Below, piece by piece: positions 9,716-21,691 of a DNA stretch of 64,000 nt. The stretch comes from Pseudaquabacterium terrae (GTDB taxonomy: Bacteria > Pseudomonadota > Gammaproteobacteria > Burkholderiales > Burkholderiaceae_C). Under the pieces are notes generated by a model. The model did no database searches and was not told the origin of the DNA. It saw only the letters and a list, made by a program, of their open reading frames with translations. A program made the position numbers and the translations under genes. Each line of letters begins with the position of its first letter. Positions within the stretch are counted from its first letter, which is position 1. Location of the stretch: assembly GCF_013266755.1 (NCBI RefSeq), contig NZ_JABRWJ010000007.1, positions 434,001 to 498,000 on the forward strand. The letters run 5' to 3'.

Positions 9716-10246
9716 TCAGGCGGCCAGCGGCCAGCGCGCCAGCGGCACGTGCGTCGAGCGCCCGACCAGGCTGTGCATCAGCACGAACTCGCGCACCGTC
9801 CAGCCGATCGGCTCGACCGGCCGCGCCGGCACGCGCTGGTCGTCGTACATCAGCGTCAGGTGCGGGGTGTAGGCGCGGTGCGCTTCGAAGGGCAGCCCGG
9901 CGGCCCGCAGCCGCGCCACCAACGTGTCGTGCAAGGGCGCGACCGGCTCCGCATCGGCCAAGAGCACCAGCGGCCGGTTCGCCGGCCGCCGGTCGAAGCT
10001 GGCGATGCGGTCGAAGCGCAGCTCGAACGGCGCGCAGCTGATGTGATTCGCCGCCTCGGCCAGCTGCTGCGCCAGCCCGGCCGGCAGCTCGGCAAACGTG
10101 CCGACGAAAAGCAGCGTCAGGTGGCAACGCTCGGTCGGAATCGGCTTGCCCTTCAGCCCGAGCTCGCGCCGCAGCGACTGCGTCAGCGCATCGATGCGCT
10201 GCGCGGCCGCAGCGTCCGGATGGGCGGCGAAGAACAAGCGGTCCAT
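9716..10246 (-). CDS. thpR: RNA 2',3'-cyclic phosphodiesterase (2'-5' RNA ligase family)
   Basis: A 176-residue 2H phosphoesterase. The two signature tetrapeptides are both present: HLTL at residues 42-45 and HLTL at 129-132, in a bilobed protein of normal family length. ThpR opens RNA 2',3'-cyclic phosphates and can join 2'-5' half-tRNAs in vitro; its cellular role is unsettled. It lies 15 bp downstream of guaA on the same strand and begins the thpR-small gene-tadA-ldcA series. Confidence 0.88.
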   Translation of the reverse strand: MDRLFFAAHPDAAAAQRIDALTQSLRRELGLKGKPIPTERCHLTLLFVGTFAELPAGLAQQLAEAANHISCAPFELRFDRIASFDRRPANRPLVLLADAEPVAPLHDTLVARLRAAGLPFEAHRAYTPHLTLMYDDQRVPARPVEPIGWTVREFVLMHSLVGRSTHVPLARWPLAA

Positions 10247-10261
10247 CGGTGCTGAGCGGGC

Positions 10262-11875
<1,614 letters not shown>

Positions 11876-11885
11876 ACGGAGGTGT

Positions 11886-13141
11886 TCACGCGGCGGCGGG
11901 ATGCAGCGCGCGGTGGCGGCGGAAGTGGCGGATCGCGAGCGTCGTGCCCAGCAGCTGCAGCGCGGCGCAGAAGTAGAACGGCAGGCCCATCAGGAAGTCG
12001 CCGGCCGGGCGGTGCGAGACGATGCCCAGCAGCGCCGCGCCGACCACCGGCGCGACCACCGCCATCAGGCTGTTCAGCGAGGCGACCGAGCCCATCGTCT
12101 GGCCCTGCGTGCGGGCGTCGGCGGCATTCGACACCACGCTCTGCAAGGCGCTCGCCGCCGCGTAGCCCAGGATGTTCAGGAAGATCACCCCGTACATCAT
12201 CCAGCCCTGCGTCGCGAGGCCCCAGCCCAGATAGGCGAGCGACGACGACACCAGCCCCATCACCGCCAGGCGCTGCGGCGAGAAGCGCGCCAGCAGGTGC
12301 TTCAGCAGCACGCCCTGCACCAGCGCCGTCATCAGGCCGACGGCGAACAGCGACCAGCCGTTTTCCGCCGGTCCCCAGCCGAACTTGAAGGACGTGTACA
12401 GCACCCAGGTGGTGTGCAGCGTGAACTGCGCCAGGCTCGCCAGGCCGATCACGACGACCAGCAGGCCGATGCCCTTGAGCTTCACCAGCCCGCTCAGCGC
12501 GCTGACCGGATTGGCGCGGCGCCACTCGAAGTTGCGGCGCTGCGTCGTCGGCAGCGACTCGGGCAGCACGAAGAAGCCGTAGATCCAGTTCAGCACCGCC
12601 ATCACGCCGGCGGCGATGAAGGGCCAGCGCACGTCGATGCCGCCGAGCAGCCCGCCGATCACCGGCCCGAGGATGAAGCCGACGCCGAAGGCCGCGCCGA
12701 GCAGGCCGAAGCGGCGGGCGCGGTCCTCGGGCGCCGTGATGTCGGCGACGTAGGCATTGGCGACCGCGGCATTGGCCTGCATCGCGCCGCTGAAGAGCCG
12801 CACGACGATCAGCATCCACAGCGCGGTGGCGACCGCCGTGACGAAGAAGCTCAGCGCCAGGCCGGCGATGCCGATCAGCAGCACCGGGCGGCGGCCGAAG
12901 CGGTCCGACAGGCCGCCGAGGATCGGCGCGCCGAAGAAGTTGGCGACGCCGAACGAGAAGGTCACGGCGCCGAACCAGAACGCCTGTTCGGCAGGCGCCG
13001 CGGTAAACGTTCCCACCAAATGGGGCAGGACAGGAATGATCAACCCGATCGAGATCATGTCGATCAAGACCGTGACCATGATGAACGACATGGCCGGCTG
13101 ACGCCGGCCATTCGCTGCCTCGATCTGCAGATCGGACACCG

Positions 13142-13145
<4 letters not shown>
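11886..13145 (-). CDS. TetA-like major facilitator exporter inside the gua operon
   Basis: Inner-membrane drug/H+ antiporter-type MFS protein, 419 residues and 12 predicted helices. Motif A is clear in the loop between helices 2 and 3 ([16 protein letters not shown]), and motif C-like glycines ([17 protein letters not shown]) lie in helix 5, a mark of exporters. The start at 13145 overlaps the guaB stop by 4 bp and the stop is 10 bp before guaA, so it must be expressed with GMP synthesis genes. The cargo is unknown; a purine-related compound is a guess from context only. Confidence 0.85.
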
Positions 13146-14611
<1,466 letters not shown>

Positions 14612-14632
14612 GGGGAATGCTCCAAAAAGCGG

Positions 14633-14638
14633 ATTATA
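14633..14638 (-). promoter_or_regulatory. Putative -10 box of guaB
   Basis: A perfect TATAAT on the minus strand, 22 bp upstream of the guaB ATG. It would give a leader of only about 15 nt that still contains the GGAG ribosome site. No recognisable -35 lies 16-18 bp upstream (the DNA there is GC-rich), so an activator or an extended contact may be needed. Confidence 0.5.
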
Positions 14639-14748
14639 GGGATGACCCTTGGCGCGGCGTGGCAGGGGTTCATCGCAACGCCTCGTAGCAGCCTCGAACC
14701 GACCGCGCCGGTACACTTCGGCGCTGACTGTTCGCTTGGGGATTGACG

Positions 14749-15246
14749 ATGCAATGGGACCGTGCTTTGTGGATCGCGACCGCCGCCTTGATGGTCGCGC
14801 TGCCGGTTCACGCCCAGTGGAAATGGAAGGACGGCAAGGGCCAGGTGCACATCAGCGACCTGCCGCCGCCGCGCGAGGTCCCGGAGAAGGACGTGCTGCA
14901 GCGCCCGAGCGAAGTCAAGCGCGCCCCGGCAGCGCCGGCGGCCTCCGCACCGGCAGCCGCGTCGGCCGCGGTCGCGCAGGCCAAGCCGCGTCTCGACCCC
15001 GAGCTCGAAGCGCGCCGCGCGCGCGCCGAGCAGGAGCAGAAGGCGCAAGCCAAGGCCCTGGAAGACAAGAATGCCGCGATCCGCGCCGACAATTGCCAGC
15101 GCGCGAAGCAGAACCTCGCCACCCTGGACAGCGGCATTCGGATCACACGGGTCAACGACAAGGGCGAGCGCGAATTCCTCGACGACAAGGCGCGTGCCGA
15201 AGAAGTGCAACGCGTGCGCCAGGTGATCCAGTCGGAATGCCGCTGA
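14749..15246 (+). CDS. DUF4124-type periplasmic protein
   Basis: A 165-residue secreted protein. The ATG at 14749 gives a signal peptide ([18 protein letters not shown]) followed directly by the DUF4124 pattern [18 protein letters not shown]. Next come an Ala/Pro-rich linker, a charged coiled-coil-like stretch ([20 protein letters not shown]) and a C-terminal segment with two cysteines ([14 protein letters not shown]). Such proteins are common in beta- and gammaproteobacteria and have no assigned function. It is divergent from guaB and convergent with rnfH. Confidence 0.8.
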   Translation: MQWDRALWIATAALMVALPVHAQWKWKDGKGQVHISDLPPPREVPEKDVLQRPSEVKRAPAAPAASAPAAASAAVAQAKPRLDPELEARRARAEQEQKAQAKALEDKNAAIRADNCQRAKQNLATLDSGIRITRVNDKGEREFLDDKARAEEVQRVRQVIQSECR

Positions 15247-15261
15247 GGTAACCGCCTCGGT

Positions 15262-15597
15262 TCAGCGCGGCGCACGCCGCACACCATCGCGCCGGTAACG
15301 CTGGCGCCGCGCCTCTTTCGGATCGACCTGCAGCGGCCGGTACAGCTCGATGCGGTCGCGCGCGCGCAGCAGCGCGCCGGGCTCGCAGCGATGGCCCCAG
15401 ATGCCCGGCTGCAGCGCATCGAACAGCGCCGGCCCGAAGCGCTCGCGCCAGCCGCTGAGCTTCAGCGCATCGTCGACCGTCGCGCCCGCGGGCAGGCGCA
15501 GCGTCAGCTGTTCGAGCGCATGCGGACCGGCCGCGTAGACCAGCTCGACCTCGATGGTCTGGTCGGTCGCCCCGCCGATCGATTCACCGGGCGCCAT
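15262..15597 (-). CDS. rnfH: RnfH/UPF0125 family protein
   Basis: A 111-residue ubiquitin-fold (MoaD-like) protein. The family pattern is visible: IEVELVYAAG at the start, GATVDDALKLSG in the middle and RDRIELYRPLQVDPKEARRQR near the end. The gene overlaps the end of ratA by 14 bp, the same ratA-rnfH pairing seen in E. coli and many proteobacteria. Its biochemical role is not established. Confidence 0.88.
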   Translation of the reverse strand: MAPGESIGGATDQTIEVELVYAAGPHALEQLTLRLPAGATVDDALKLSGWRERFGPALFDALQPGIWGHRCEPGALLRARDRIELYRPLQVDPKEARRQRYRRDGVRRAPR

Positions 15598-16033
15598 ACA
15601 CCTGCTCGGCGCGGTGCACGAACGAATCGACGAAGGTGTTGGCGACGCGGTCGAACACGGGGCTCAGCACGACCTCGAGCGCGCCGCTGGCAAATGCATA
15701 ACGCAGATCGAACTCGACGCGGCAGGCCGGCGCGCCGCTGGACGCGCCGATCGGCTTGAAGAGCCAGGTGCCGTCGAGCACCGAGAACGGTCCGTCGATC
15801 AGCTCGATCGTCACCGACTCGTTGCCCACATGCTGGTTGCGCGTCGTGAACGCATGGTGCAGGCCGGCGTAGGCCAGGTGCAGGCGGGCGGTCATGCCGG
15901 CCGCATCTTCCTCCAGCACCTCGGCGCGCTCGCACCACGGCAGGAAGGCCGGATAGGAGCGGCAATCGGTGACCAGCTCGTACATTTCCCGCGGTGAGTA
16001 CCAGAGCAGGACGGACTTCCGGACGTGCTTCAT
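15584..16033 (-). CDS. ratA: RatA/COQ10-like START-domain protein
   Basis: A 149-residue protein of the polyketide cyclase/COQ10 family, starting at ATG 16033 ([21 protein letters not shown]). The helix-grip fold is indicated by [16 protein letters not shown] and the C-terminal helix [22 protein letters not shown]. coli RatA was reported to block 70S ribosome assembly, while mitochondrial relatives bind coenzyme Q, so lipid binding is an alternative role. It is divergent from smpB, 61 bp apart, and overlaps rnfH: the conserved smpB-ratA-rnfH neighbourhood. Confidence 0.88.
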   Translation of the reverse strand: MKHVRKSVLLWYSPREMYELVTDCRSYPAFLPWCERAEVLEEDAAGMTARLHLAYAGLHHAFTTRNQHVGNESVTIELIDGPFSVLDGTWLFKPIGASSGAPACRVEFDLRYAFASGALEVVLSPVFDRVANTFVDSFVHRAEQVYGAR

Positions 16034-16094
16034 ACAATGCGAAATTCTAGGGGCCGCCTTGGGAACACCGAGGCGGCCCTCACTTCTTTCGCAC

Positions 16095-16571
16095 ATGTCC
16101 ACCGCCCCTGCCCCGATCGCCGAAAACCGCCGCGCCCGCTTCGACTATCACCTCGAAGAGTTCTACGAGGCCGGCGTCGTGCTCGAGGGCTGGGAGATCA
16201 AGGCCATCCGCGCCGGCCAGGTGCAGCTGACCGACGGCTACGTGCTGGTCAAGGACGGCGAGCTGTTCCTGATCGGCTGCCGCATCAACGCGCTGCGTTC
16301 GGCGTCGACCCATGTGCATCCGGAAGCCGACCGCACGAAGAAGCTGCTGATGCACAAGGACGAGATCAAGCGCCTGGTCGGCAAGGTCGAGCAGAAGGGC
16401 TTCACGCTGGTGCCGGTGAACCTGCACTACAAGGGCGGCCGCGTGAAGGCCGACATCGCGCTGGCCAAGGGCAAGGCGCAGCACGACAAGCGCGAGACCG
16501 AGAAGAAGAAGGACTGGGAACGCGAGAAGGGCCGCCTGATGCGGCACAAGGTGTCGTCAGCGAAGGAATAG
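16095..16571 (+). CDS. smpB: SsrA-binding protein (trans-translation)
   Basis: A 158-residue tmRNA-binding protein that, with tmRNA and EF-Tu, rescues stalled ribosomes. It starts at ATG 16095; the frame extends further upstream but that part runs into ratA's promoter region. Family features: [32 protein letters not shown], the [18 protein letters not shown] core and the basic C-terminal tail ([19 protein letters not shown]) that enters the mRNA channel. No tmRNA gene was found in the window. Confidence 0.96.
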   Translation: MSTAPAPIAENRRARFDYHLEEFYEAGVVLEGWEIKAIRAGQVQLTDGYVLVKDGELFLIGCRINALRSASTHVHPEADRTKKLLMHKDEIKRLVGKVEQKGFTLVPVNLHYKGGRVKADIALAKGKAQHDKRETEKKKDWEREKGRLMRHKVSSAKE

Positions 16572-16579
16572 CCGGAACG

Positions 16580-16936
16580 CTACTTCACTTCGAGCGTACC
16601 GCCCGCGACTCCATCGGGCCGGAAGACCTGGAACTTGCTGTCGCCCTCGCGCTTCACCGTGAAGCACATCTCCTGGCCGCCGCGCATACCCTTCCAGGTG
16701 GTGCAATAGCCTTGCTCCCAGGGCCGCCAGTTGCCGCTGTCCGGCAGGGCGCCGATCAGCAGCTTCGCGCTGCCGTCGGCATTCATCGTCATGATCACGC
16801 GCGCGCCGTTCGGCGCCCGGCCGACGATCTCCTTGCCGACCCATTGCTCCTGGATCTCCTTGCCGGTGACCTCCTGGGCGTGTGCGGCCTGCCCGACTGC
16901 AACGAGCATCACTGCGGCCGTCGCGTTCCACTTCAT
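16580..16936 (-). CDS. Small periplasmic protein of unknown function
   Basis: A 118-residue protein with a signal peptide ending AAHAQ. The mature part contains two cysteines flanking a hydrophilic loop (GYCTTWKGMRGGQEMCFTVK) that could form a disulfide. The pattern, with its YCTTW motif, recalls small DUF995-like periplasmic proteins, but I am not sure of that assignment. It is convergent with smpB (8 bp apart) and separate from the liv operon. Confidence 0.65.
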   Translation of the reverse strand: MKWNATAAVMLVAVGQAAHAQEVTGKEIQEQWVGKEIVGRAPNGARVIMTMNADGSAKLLIGALPDSGNWRPWEQGYCTTWKGMRGGQEMCFTVKREGDSKFQVFRPDGVAGGTLEVK

Positions 16937-17012
16937 CGCTGTTCTCCTTCATGGTCGGAGCCAGCAGCATGTCGTCCGGCGCGGCGCGCCGCATCCTTCA
17001 AACTGACGAACC

Positions 17013-17933
17013 CTACAGCGGCTTCTTCAACCAGGCCCCGAGCTCGCCGATCACGCCGCGGCGAAACGCCAGCACGCAGATCACGAAGATCACGCCCTGC
17101 ACGACGGTGACCCAGGCGCCGAGCTGGGCCAGGTAGTTCTGCATCGTGATGATCACCGCGGCGCCGACCACCGGCCCGAACAAGGTGCCCATGCCACCGA
17201 CCAGCGTCATCAGCACGACCTCGCCGGACATCGACCAGTGCACGTCGGTCAGCGACGCGAGCTGGAACACCAGCGACTTGGTCGCCCCCGCCAGGCCGGC
17301 CAATCCCGCGGACAGCACGAAGGCGATCAGCTTGTAGCGGTCGGTGTCGTAGCCCAGCGACAGCGCGCGGCTCTCGTTCTCGCGGATCGCCTTCAGCACC
17401 TGGCCGAAGGGCGAGTGCACGGTGCGCCAGACCAGCAGGAAGCCGCCAATGAAGATCGCGTAGACCAGCCCGTACATCGCCCAGACGTTCTTCAGGTCGA
17501 TCAAGCCGAAAAGCCGGCCGCGCGGCACCGCCTGGATGCCGTCTTCCCCGCCGGTGAACGGTGCCTGCAGGCAGAAGAAGTACACCATCTGCGCCAGCGC
17601 CAGCGTGATCATCGCGAAGTAGATGCCCTGGCGACGGATTGCCAGCAGGCCGGCACCGAAGCCGAGCACGACGGCGGTGGCGGTGCCGCACAGGATCGCC
17701 AGCTCCGGCGTCAGGCCCCAGATCTTCGCCGCATGCGCCGAGACGTAGCCCGCACTGCCGAGGAACATCGCGTGGCCGAAGGACAAGAGGCCGCCGAAGC
17801 CGATCAGCAGGTTGAACGCGCACGCGAAGAGCGCGAAACACATCAGCTTCATCATGAAGATCGGGTACACCAGCGCCGGTGCTGCGAGCAGCGCGAGGGC
17901 CATCACCGCGAAGGCGATCTGCTGCGCCCTCAT
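17013..17933 (-). CDS. livM: Branched-chain amino-acid-type ABC transporter permease LivM
   Basis: Inner-membrane permease, 306 residues from ATG 17933, which overlaps the livH stop (ATGA). About nine hydrophobic helices are seen, with the family signatures LLIGFGGLLSFGHAMFLGSA and the ATPase-contacting loop GQVLKAIRENESRALSLGYD. GGMGTLFGPVVGAA lies near the C-terminus. It is the last gene of livG-livF-livK-livH-livM. Family members carry leucine/isoleucine/valine, urea, amides or aromatic acids; the substrate is not readable here. Confidence 0.88.
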   Translation of the reverse strand: MRAQQIAFAVMALALLAAPALVYPIFMMKLMCFALFACAFNLLIGFGGLLSFGHAMFLGSAGYVSAHAAKIWGLTPELAILCGTATAVVLGFGAGLLAIRRQGIYFAMITLALAQMVYFFCLQAPFTGGEDGIQAVPRGRLFGLIDLKNVWAMYGLVYAIFIGGFLLVWRTVHSPFGQVLKAIRENESRALSLGYDTDRYKLIAFVLSAGLAGLAGATKSLVFQLASLTDVHWSMSGEVVLMTLVGGMGTLFGPVVGAAVIITMQNYLAQLGAWVTVVQGVIFVICVLAFRRGVIGELGAWLKKPL

Positions 17934-18814
17934 TTCTGCGTCCCGAAGAGGCCGGCCGGCTTCAGCAGCAGCACGATGGCCATGATGATGAAGATCACCG
18001 TGTTCGACGCCTCCGGATAGAACACCTTCGTCAGCCCCTCGATCAGCCCGAGACCGAAGCCGGTGAGGATGGCGCCGATGATCGAGCCCATGCCGCCGAT
18101 CACGACGACCGCGAAGACGACGATGATCAAGTCGGCCCCCATCTGCGGGCTGACCTGGTAGATCGGCGCCGCCATCACGCCGGCCAGCGCGGCCAGGCCG
18201 ACGCCGAAGCCATAGGTGAGCGTGATCATGCGCGGCACGTCGATGCCGAAGGCCTGCACCAGCTTCGGGTTCTCGGTGGCCGCTCGCAGATAGGCGCCGA
18301 GCTTGGTCCGCTCGATCACGAACCAGGTGCCCAGGCAGACGATCAAGGACGCGACGACGACCCAGGCGCGGTAGTTCGGCAGGAACATGAAGCCCAGGTT
18401 CTGGCCGCCCTGCAGCTCCGGCGGGATCGCGTAGGGCATGCCCGAGGAGCCGTACTCGTTGCGGAACAGCCCCTGGATGATCAGCGCGAGGCCGAAGGTC
18501 AGCAGCAGCCCGTACAGGTGATCGAGCTGGTACAGCCGCGCGAGCATCACGCGCTCGATCACCATGCCGGTGGCGCCCACCACCACCGGCGTGATCACCA
18601 GCGCCCACCAATAGCCGACGCCGAACTTGGTCATCAATAGCCAAGCGCAGAAGGCGCCCATCATGTATTGAGCGCCGTGCGTGAAGTTGATGATGTTCAG
18701 CAGGCCGAAGATGACGGCCAGGCCGAGCGACAGCAGCGCGTAGAACGAGCCGTTGATCAGCCCGATCAGCAACTGACCGAACAGCGCCTGACTCGGGATG
18801 CCGAAGATGTCCAT
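17930..18814 (-). CDS. livH: Branched-chain amino-acid-type ABC transporter permease LivH
   Basis: A 294-residue membrane protein, partner of LivM. It begins FGQLLIGLINGSFYALLSLG and continues with GLLNIINFTHGAQYMMGAF, a LivH hallmark. The coupling loop (GAYLRAATENPKLVQAFGID) is present, as is the late glycine-rich helix VVIGGMGSIIGAILTG. The four-base overlap with livM implies translational coupling. A GC-rich repeat of about 100 bp separates it from the binding-protein gene upstream. Confidence 0.88.
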   Translation of the reverse strand: MDIFGIPSQALFGQLLIGLINGSFYALLSLGLAVIFGLLNIINFTHGAQYMMGAFCAWLLMTKFGVGYWWALVITPVVVGATGMVIERVMLARLYQLDHLYGLLLTFGLALIIQGLFRNEYGSSGMPYAIPPELQGGQNLGFMFLPNYRAWVVVASLIVCLGTWFVIERTKLGAYLRAATENPKLVQAFGIDVPRMITLTYGFGVGLAALAGVMAAPIYQVSPQMGADLIIVVFAVVVIGGMGSIIGAILTGFGLGLIEGLTKVFYPEASNTVIFIIMAIVLLLKPAGLFGTQK

Positions 18815-18839
18815 GCGTTTCGACTGTTAGCCTAGTTGC

Positions 18840-18940
18840 CGCAAGCCGGGTCTTCCCAAGCGGCCGCCGCGGAACCGGCTTTGCCGGGCCGCTGGCGGCG
18901 CCCCCCTTGGGGGGAGGCGCCGGAGGCGCTCCGGGGGGGA
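18840..18940. repeat. GC-rich REP-like intergenic repeat between livH and the binding-protein gene
   Basis: A cluster of short dyads with the perfect palindrome CCCCCCTTGGGGGG at 18901-18914, followed by GGCGCCGGAGGCGC and a G-run. The composition and the C-run/G-run hairpin match other gaps in this window (25205-25262, 61680-61775) and a stretch inside the gene at 40505-41890. Lying inside the liv operon, it could stabilise the abundant binding-protein mRNA upstream. Confidence 0.5.
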
Positions 18941-18941
18941 G

Positions 18942-20168
18942 TCATTTCACGAGGGAACAGCCGCCGTCGGCGATCGGGCGGAACGCCTGATCGGTAGGAA
19001 TCGTCGCCCGCACGTGGTACAGATCCCATGGGCCCTTCGACTCGGACGGCTTCTTCACTTCGACCAGGTACGCCGGGTGCAGCTTGCGGCCGTCGGCGCG
19101 GATGGTGCCCTTGCCGAACAGCGGATCGTCGGTCGGCATCTTCTTCATCTGCTCGATGACCTTCGCGCCGTCGTCGGTCTTGATCGCCTCGATCGCCTTC
19201 AGGTAGTGCAGCACGGACGAGTAGACGCCGGCATGGATCATCGTCGGGTAGTTGTTGCGCGGCGCCTGCTCGGAGAAGCGCTTGGCGAAGGCGCGCGTGG
19301 CGTCGTTCTGGTCCCAGTAGAAGGTCTCGGTGAAGATCAGGCCCTGCGCGGTTGCCAGGCCGAGCGCCTTGACGTCGGTCAGGAAGACCAGCAGCCCCGC
19401 CAGGTTCTGCCCGCCCTTGACGATGCCGAACTCGGCCGCCTGCTTGATCGAATTGATCGTGTCGCCGCCGGCATTCGCCAGGCCGATGATCTTCGCCTTC
19501 GACGACTGCGCCTGCAAAAGGAACGACGAGAAGTCGGTGCCCGGGAACGGATGCCGCACCTTGCCCAGCACCTTGCCGCCGCTCTTCGTCACCACCGCCT
19601 CGGTGTCGCGTTCAAGCGCATGGCCGAAGGCGTAGTCGGCGGTCAGGAAGAACCAGGAATCGCCGCCGGTCTTGACGATCGCGCTGCCGGTGCCGTTGGC
19701 CAGCATCCAGGTGTCGTAGGTCCAGTGGATGGTGTTCGGCGAGCAGGCCTTGCCGGTCAGGTCGGACGATGCGGCGCCGGAGACCAGGAAGGCCTTGCCC
19801 TTCTCGCGCGTGATCTGGTTGACCGCCAGCGCCACCGATGAGGTCGGCACGTCGACGATCACGTCGACCTTGTCGGTGTCGTACCAGGTGCGCGCGATCG
19901 TCGAGCCGACATCGGGCTTGTTCTGGTGGTCGGCGCCGATCACCTCGACCTTCATGCCCTTCCTCGCGGCGCCGAAGTCCTCGATCGCCATCTTCGCGGC
20001 GACCACCGAGCCGGGGCCGGTCAGGTCGGCATAGAGGCCCGACATGTCGTTCAACACGCCGATCTTGATCACGTTGTCGGAGATCTGCGCCGCGGCACCG
20101 CCGGCAGCACATGCGGCGGCGGTGGCCACCAGGGTTCGCAGCAACGGGAGGGAACGCTTCGAATTCAT
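18942..20168 (-). CDS. LivK-like periplasmic substrate-binding protein
   Basis: A 408-residue type I periplasmic binding protein (Peripla_BP_6 family). A signal peptide ending GGAAAQ is followed by ISDNVIKIGVLNDMSGLYADLTGPG, the usual first strand and ligand-contact loop. Further family patterns are DVIVDVPTSSVALAVNQI and ADYAFGHALERDTEAVV. A C-terminal cysteine (GGCSLVK) may pair with the earlier Cys in KACSPNT, as in many members. It is located within the liv operon, with the ATPases upstream and the permeases downstream. Substrate unknown; relatives bind aliphatic amino acids, amides, urea or aromatic acids. Confidence 0.87.
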   Translation of the reverse strand: MNSKRSLPLLRTLVATAAACAAGGAAAQISDNVIKIGVLNDMSGLYADLTGPGSVVAAKMAIEDFGAARKGMKVEVIGADHQNKPDVGSTIARTWYDTDKVDVIVDVPTSSVALAVNQITREKGKAFLVSGAASSDLTGKACSPNTIHWTYDTWMLANGTGSAIVKTGGDSWFFLTADYAFGHALERDTEAVVTKSGGKVLGKVRHPFPGTDFSSFLLQAQSSKAKIIGLANAGGDTINSIKQAAEFGIVKGGQNLAGLLVFLTDVKALGLATAQGLIFTETFYWDQNDATRAFAKRFSEQAPRNNYPTMIHAGVYSSVLHYLKAIEAIKTDDGAKVIEQMKKMPTDDPLFGKGTIRADGRKLHPAYLVEVKKPSESKGPWDLYHVRATIPTDQAFRPIADGGCSLVK

Positions 20169-20201
20169 GTCAGCTCCAGGGTGTGGTGAGGGACTTCAGG
20201 A

Positions 20202-20906
20202 CTAGACGCCGAGCAGCTCGTGCAACAGCCCCATCTTCGATTCGAGCTCGGCCGCGGTGAAGCCTTCGATGATGCGGCCATGCTCCATCACGTACAAACG
20301 ATCGGCCAGCGGCGCGGCGAAGCGGAAGTTCTGCTCGACCATCACGATCGTCAGCCCCTTCTCGCGCAGCAGCCGGATGGCGCGGCCGAGCGCCTGCACG
20401 ATCACCGGCGCCAGGCCTTCGGAAATCTCGTCGAGCAGCAGCAGTTTCGCGCCGGTGCGCAGGATGCGGGCGACCGACAGCATCTGCTGCTCGCCGCCCG
20501 ACAGCCGCATGCCGGGACTCGTGCGCCGCTCCTTGAGGTTCGGGAACAGCGCATAGATCTCGTCGACGCTCAGGCCGCCCGCAGCCACCGCCGGCGGCAG
20601 CAGCAGGTTCTCCTCGCAATTGAGGCTCGCGAAGATGCCGCGTTCCTCGGGGCAATAGCCGATGCCGAGCCGCGCGATGCGGTGCGGCGGCAGCCCGATC
20701 GCCTCGACACCGTCGATGCGGATCGATCCGGTGCGCCGGCCCACGAGCCCGAGGATCGCCTTCAGCGTCGTCGTCCGCCCGGCGCCGTTGCGGCCGAGCA
20801 GGGTGACGACCTCGCCGCGGTGCACCTCGAGGTCGACGCCGTGCAGGATGTGCGATTCGCCGTAGAAGGCGTGCACGCCGGCGAGCTTGAGCAGCGCGTC
20901 AGCCAT
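20202..20906 (-). CDS. livF: LivF-type ABC transporter ATPase with Arg in the Walker A motif
   Basis: A 234-residue ATPase starting at ATG 20906 (MADALLKLAGVHAFYG), which overlaps livG's end by 8 bp; an earlier in-frame ATG at 20927 is less likely. Signature RLSGGEQQM and Walker B LLLLDEISEGLAP are intact. The Walker A reads GRNGAGRTT, with arginine where the phosphate-binding lysine normally stands; the codon is CGG at about 20785. LivF forms a heterodimer with LivG, so one altered site may still be functional, and this substitution may be shared by related LivF proteins. See findings. Confidence 0.88.
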   Translation of the reverse strand: MADALLKLAGVHAFYGESHILHGVDLEVHRGEVVTLLGRNGAGRTTTLKAILGLVGRRTGSIRIDGVEAIGLPPHRIARLGIGYCPEERGIFASLNCEENLLLPPAVAAGGLSVDEIYALFPNLKERRTSPGMRLSGGEQQMLSVARILRTGAKLLLLDEISEGLAPVIVQALGRAIRLLREKGLTIVMVEQNFRFAAPLADRLYVMEHGRIIEGFTAAELESKMGLLHELLGV

Positions 20907-21675
20907 GGGCACCCTGCAGTTCGGCATCCGCCGAGCCCATGTAGGCCTCGAGCACCTGCGGGTTCTTCGACACCACCGCGTACGGCCCTTCGGCGATCAC
21001 CTGGCCGCGCTGCAGCACGCTGATCGTGTCGGCGATGCTCGCGACGACGTTCATGTTGTGCTCGACCATCAGCACCGTGCGGTTCGCCGCGACGCGCTTG
21101 ATCAGTTGCGTCACGCGCTCGACATCTTCGTGCCCCATGCCCTGCGTCGGCTCGTCCAGCAGCATCAGCTTCGGGTCCAGCGCCAGCGTCGTCGCGATCT
21201 CCAGCGCACGCTTGCGGCCGTAGGGCAGCTCGACCGTCATCGCGCCGGCGAAGTCGCGCAGGCCGACGGTTTCGAGCAGCTCGATCGCGCGGCCGTTGAG
21301 CTGCTCGAGCGAGCGCTCCGAGCGCCAGAAGTGCATCGAGGTGCCGAGCTCGCGCTGCAGGCCGATGCGCACGTTCTCCAGCACCGTCAGGTGCGGGAAG
21401 GTGGCCGAGATCTGGAACGAGCGGATCACGCCGCGCCGCGCGATCTGCGCCGGCCGCTCCAGCGTGATGTCATGGCCCTCGAACAGGATGCGGCCGCGCG
21501 TGGGGATCAGGAACTTGGTCAGCAGGTTGAAGACCGTCGTCTTGCCGGCGCCGTTGGGCCCGATCAGCGCGTGGATCTGGCCGCGCTTGACGCGCAGGTT
21601 GACGCCGCTGACGGCGGCGAAGCCCTTGAATTCCTTGACCAGGTCCTGGGTCTCGAGGATGACGTCGGAATCCAT
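20899..21675 (-). CDS. livG: LivG-type ABC transporter ATPase
   Basis: A 258-residue ATPase with a standard Walker A (GPNGAGKTT), a signature region reading LPYGRKRALEIATTLAL, Walker B KLMLLDEPTQGMGHEDV and H-loop VEHNMNVV. The signature is YGRKR rather than the textbook SGGQ; LivG proteins commonly have YGxQRxLEIA here. It is the first gene of the liv operon and lies 16 bp downstream of the FtsX-like permease gene, so the operon could be longer. Confidence 0.9.
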   Translation of the reverse strand: MDSDVILETQDLVKEFKGFAAVSGVNLRVKRGQIHALIGPNGAGKTTVFNLLTKFLIPTRGRILFEGHDITLERPAQIARRGVIRSFQISATFPHLTVLENVRIGLQRELGTSMHFWRSERSLEQLNGRAIELLETVGLRDFAGAMTVELPYGRKRALEIATTLALDPKLMLLDEPTQGMGHEDVERVTQLIKRVAANRTVLMVEHNMNVVASIADTISVLQRGQVIAEGPYAVVSKNPQVLEAYMGSADAELQGAHG

Positions 21676-21691
21676 CTGTCCTTGTTGTCGG

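Noticed and set aside
16034-16094. tmRNA gene near smpB
   Set aside because: The gap is 61 bp, far too short, and no tRNA-like ends are visible on either side.
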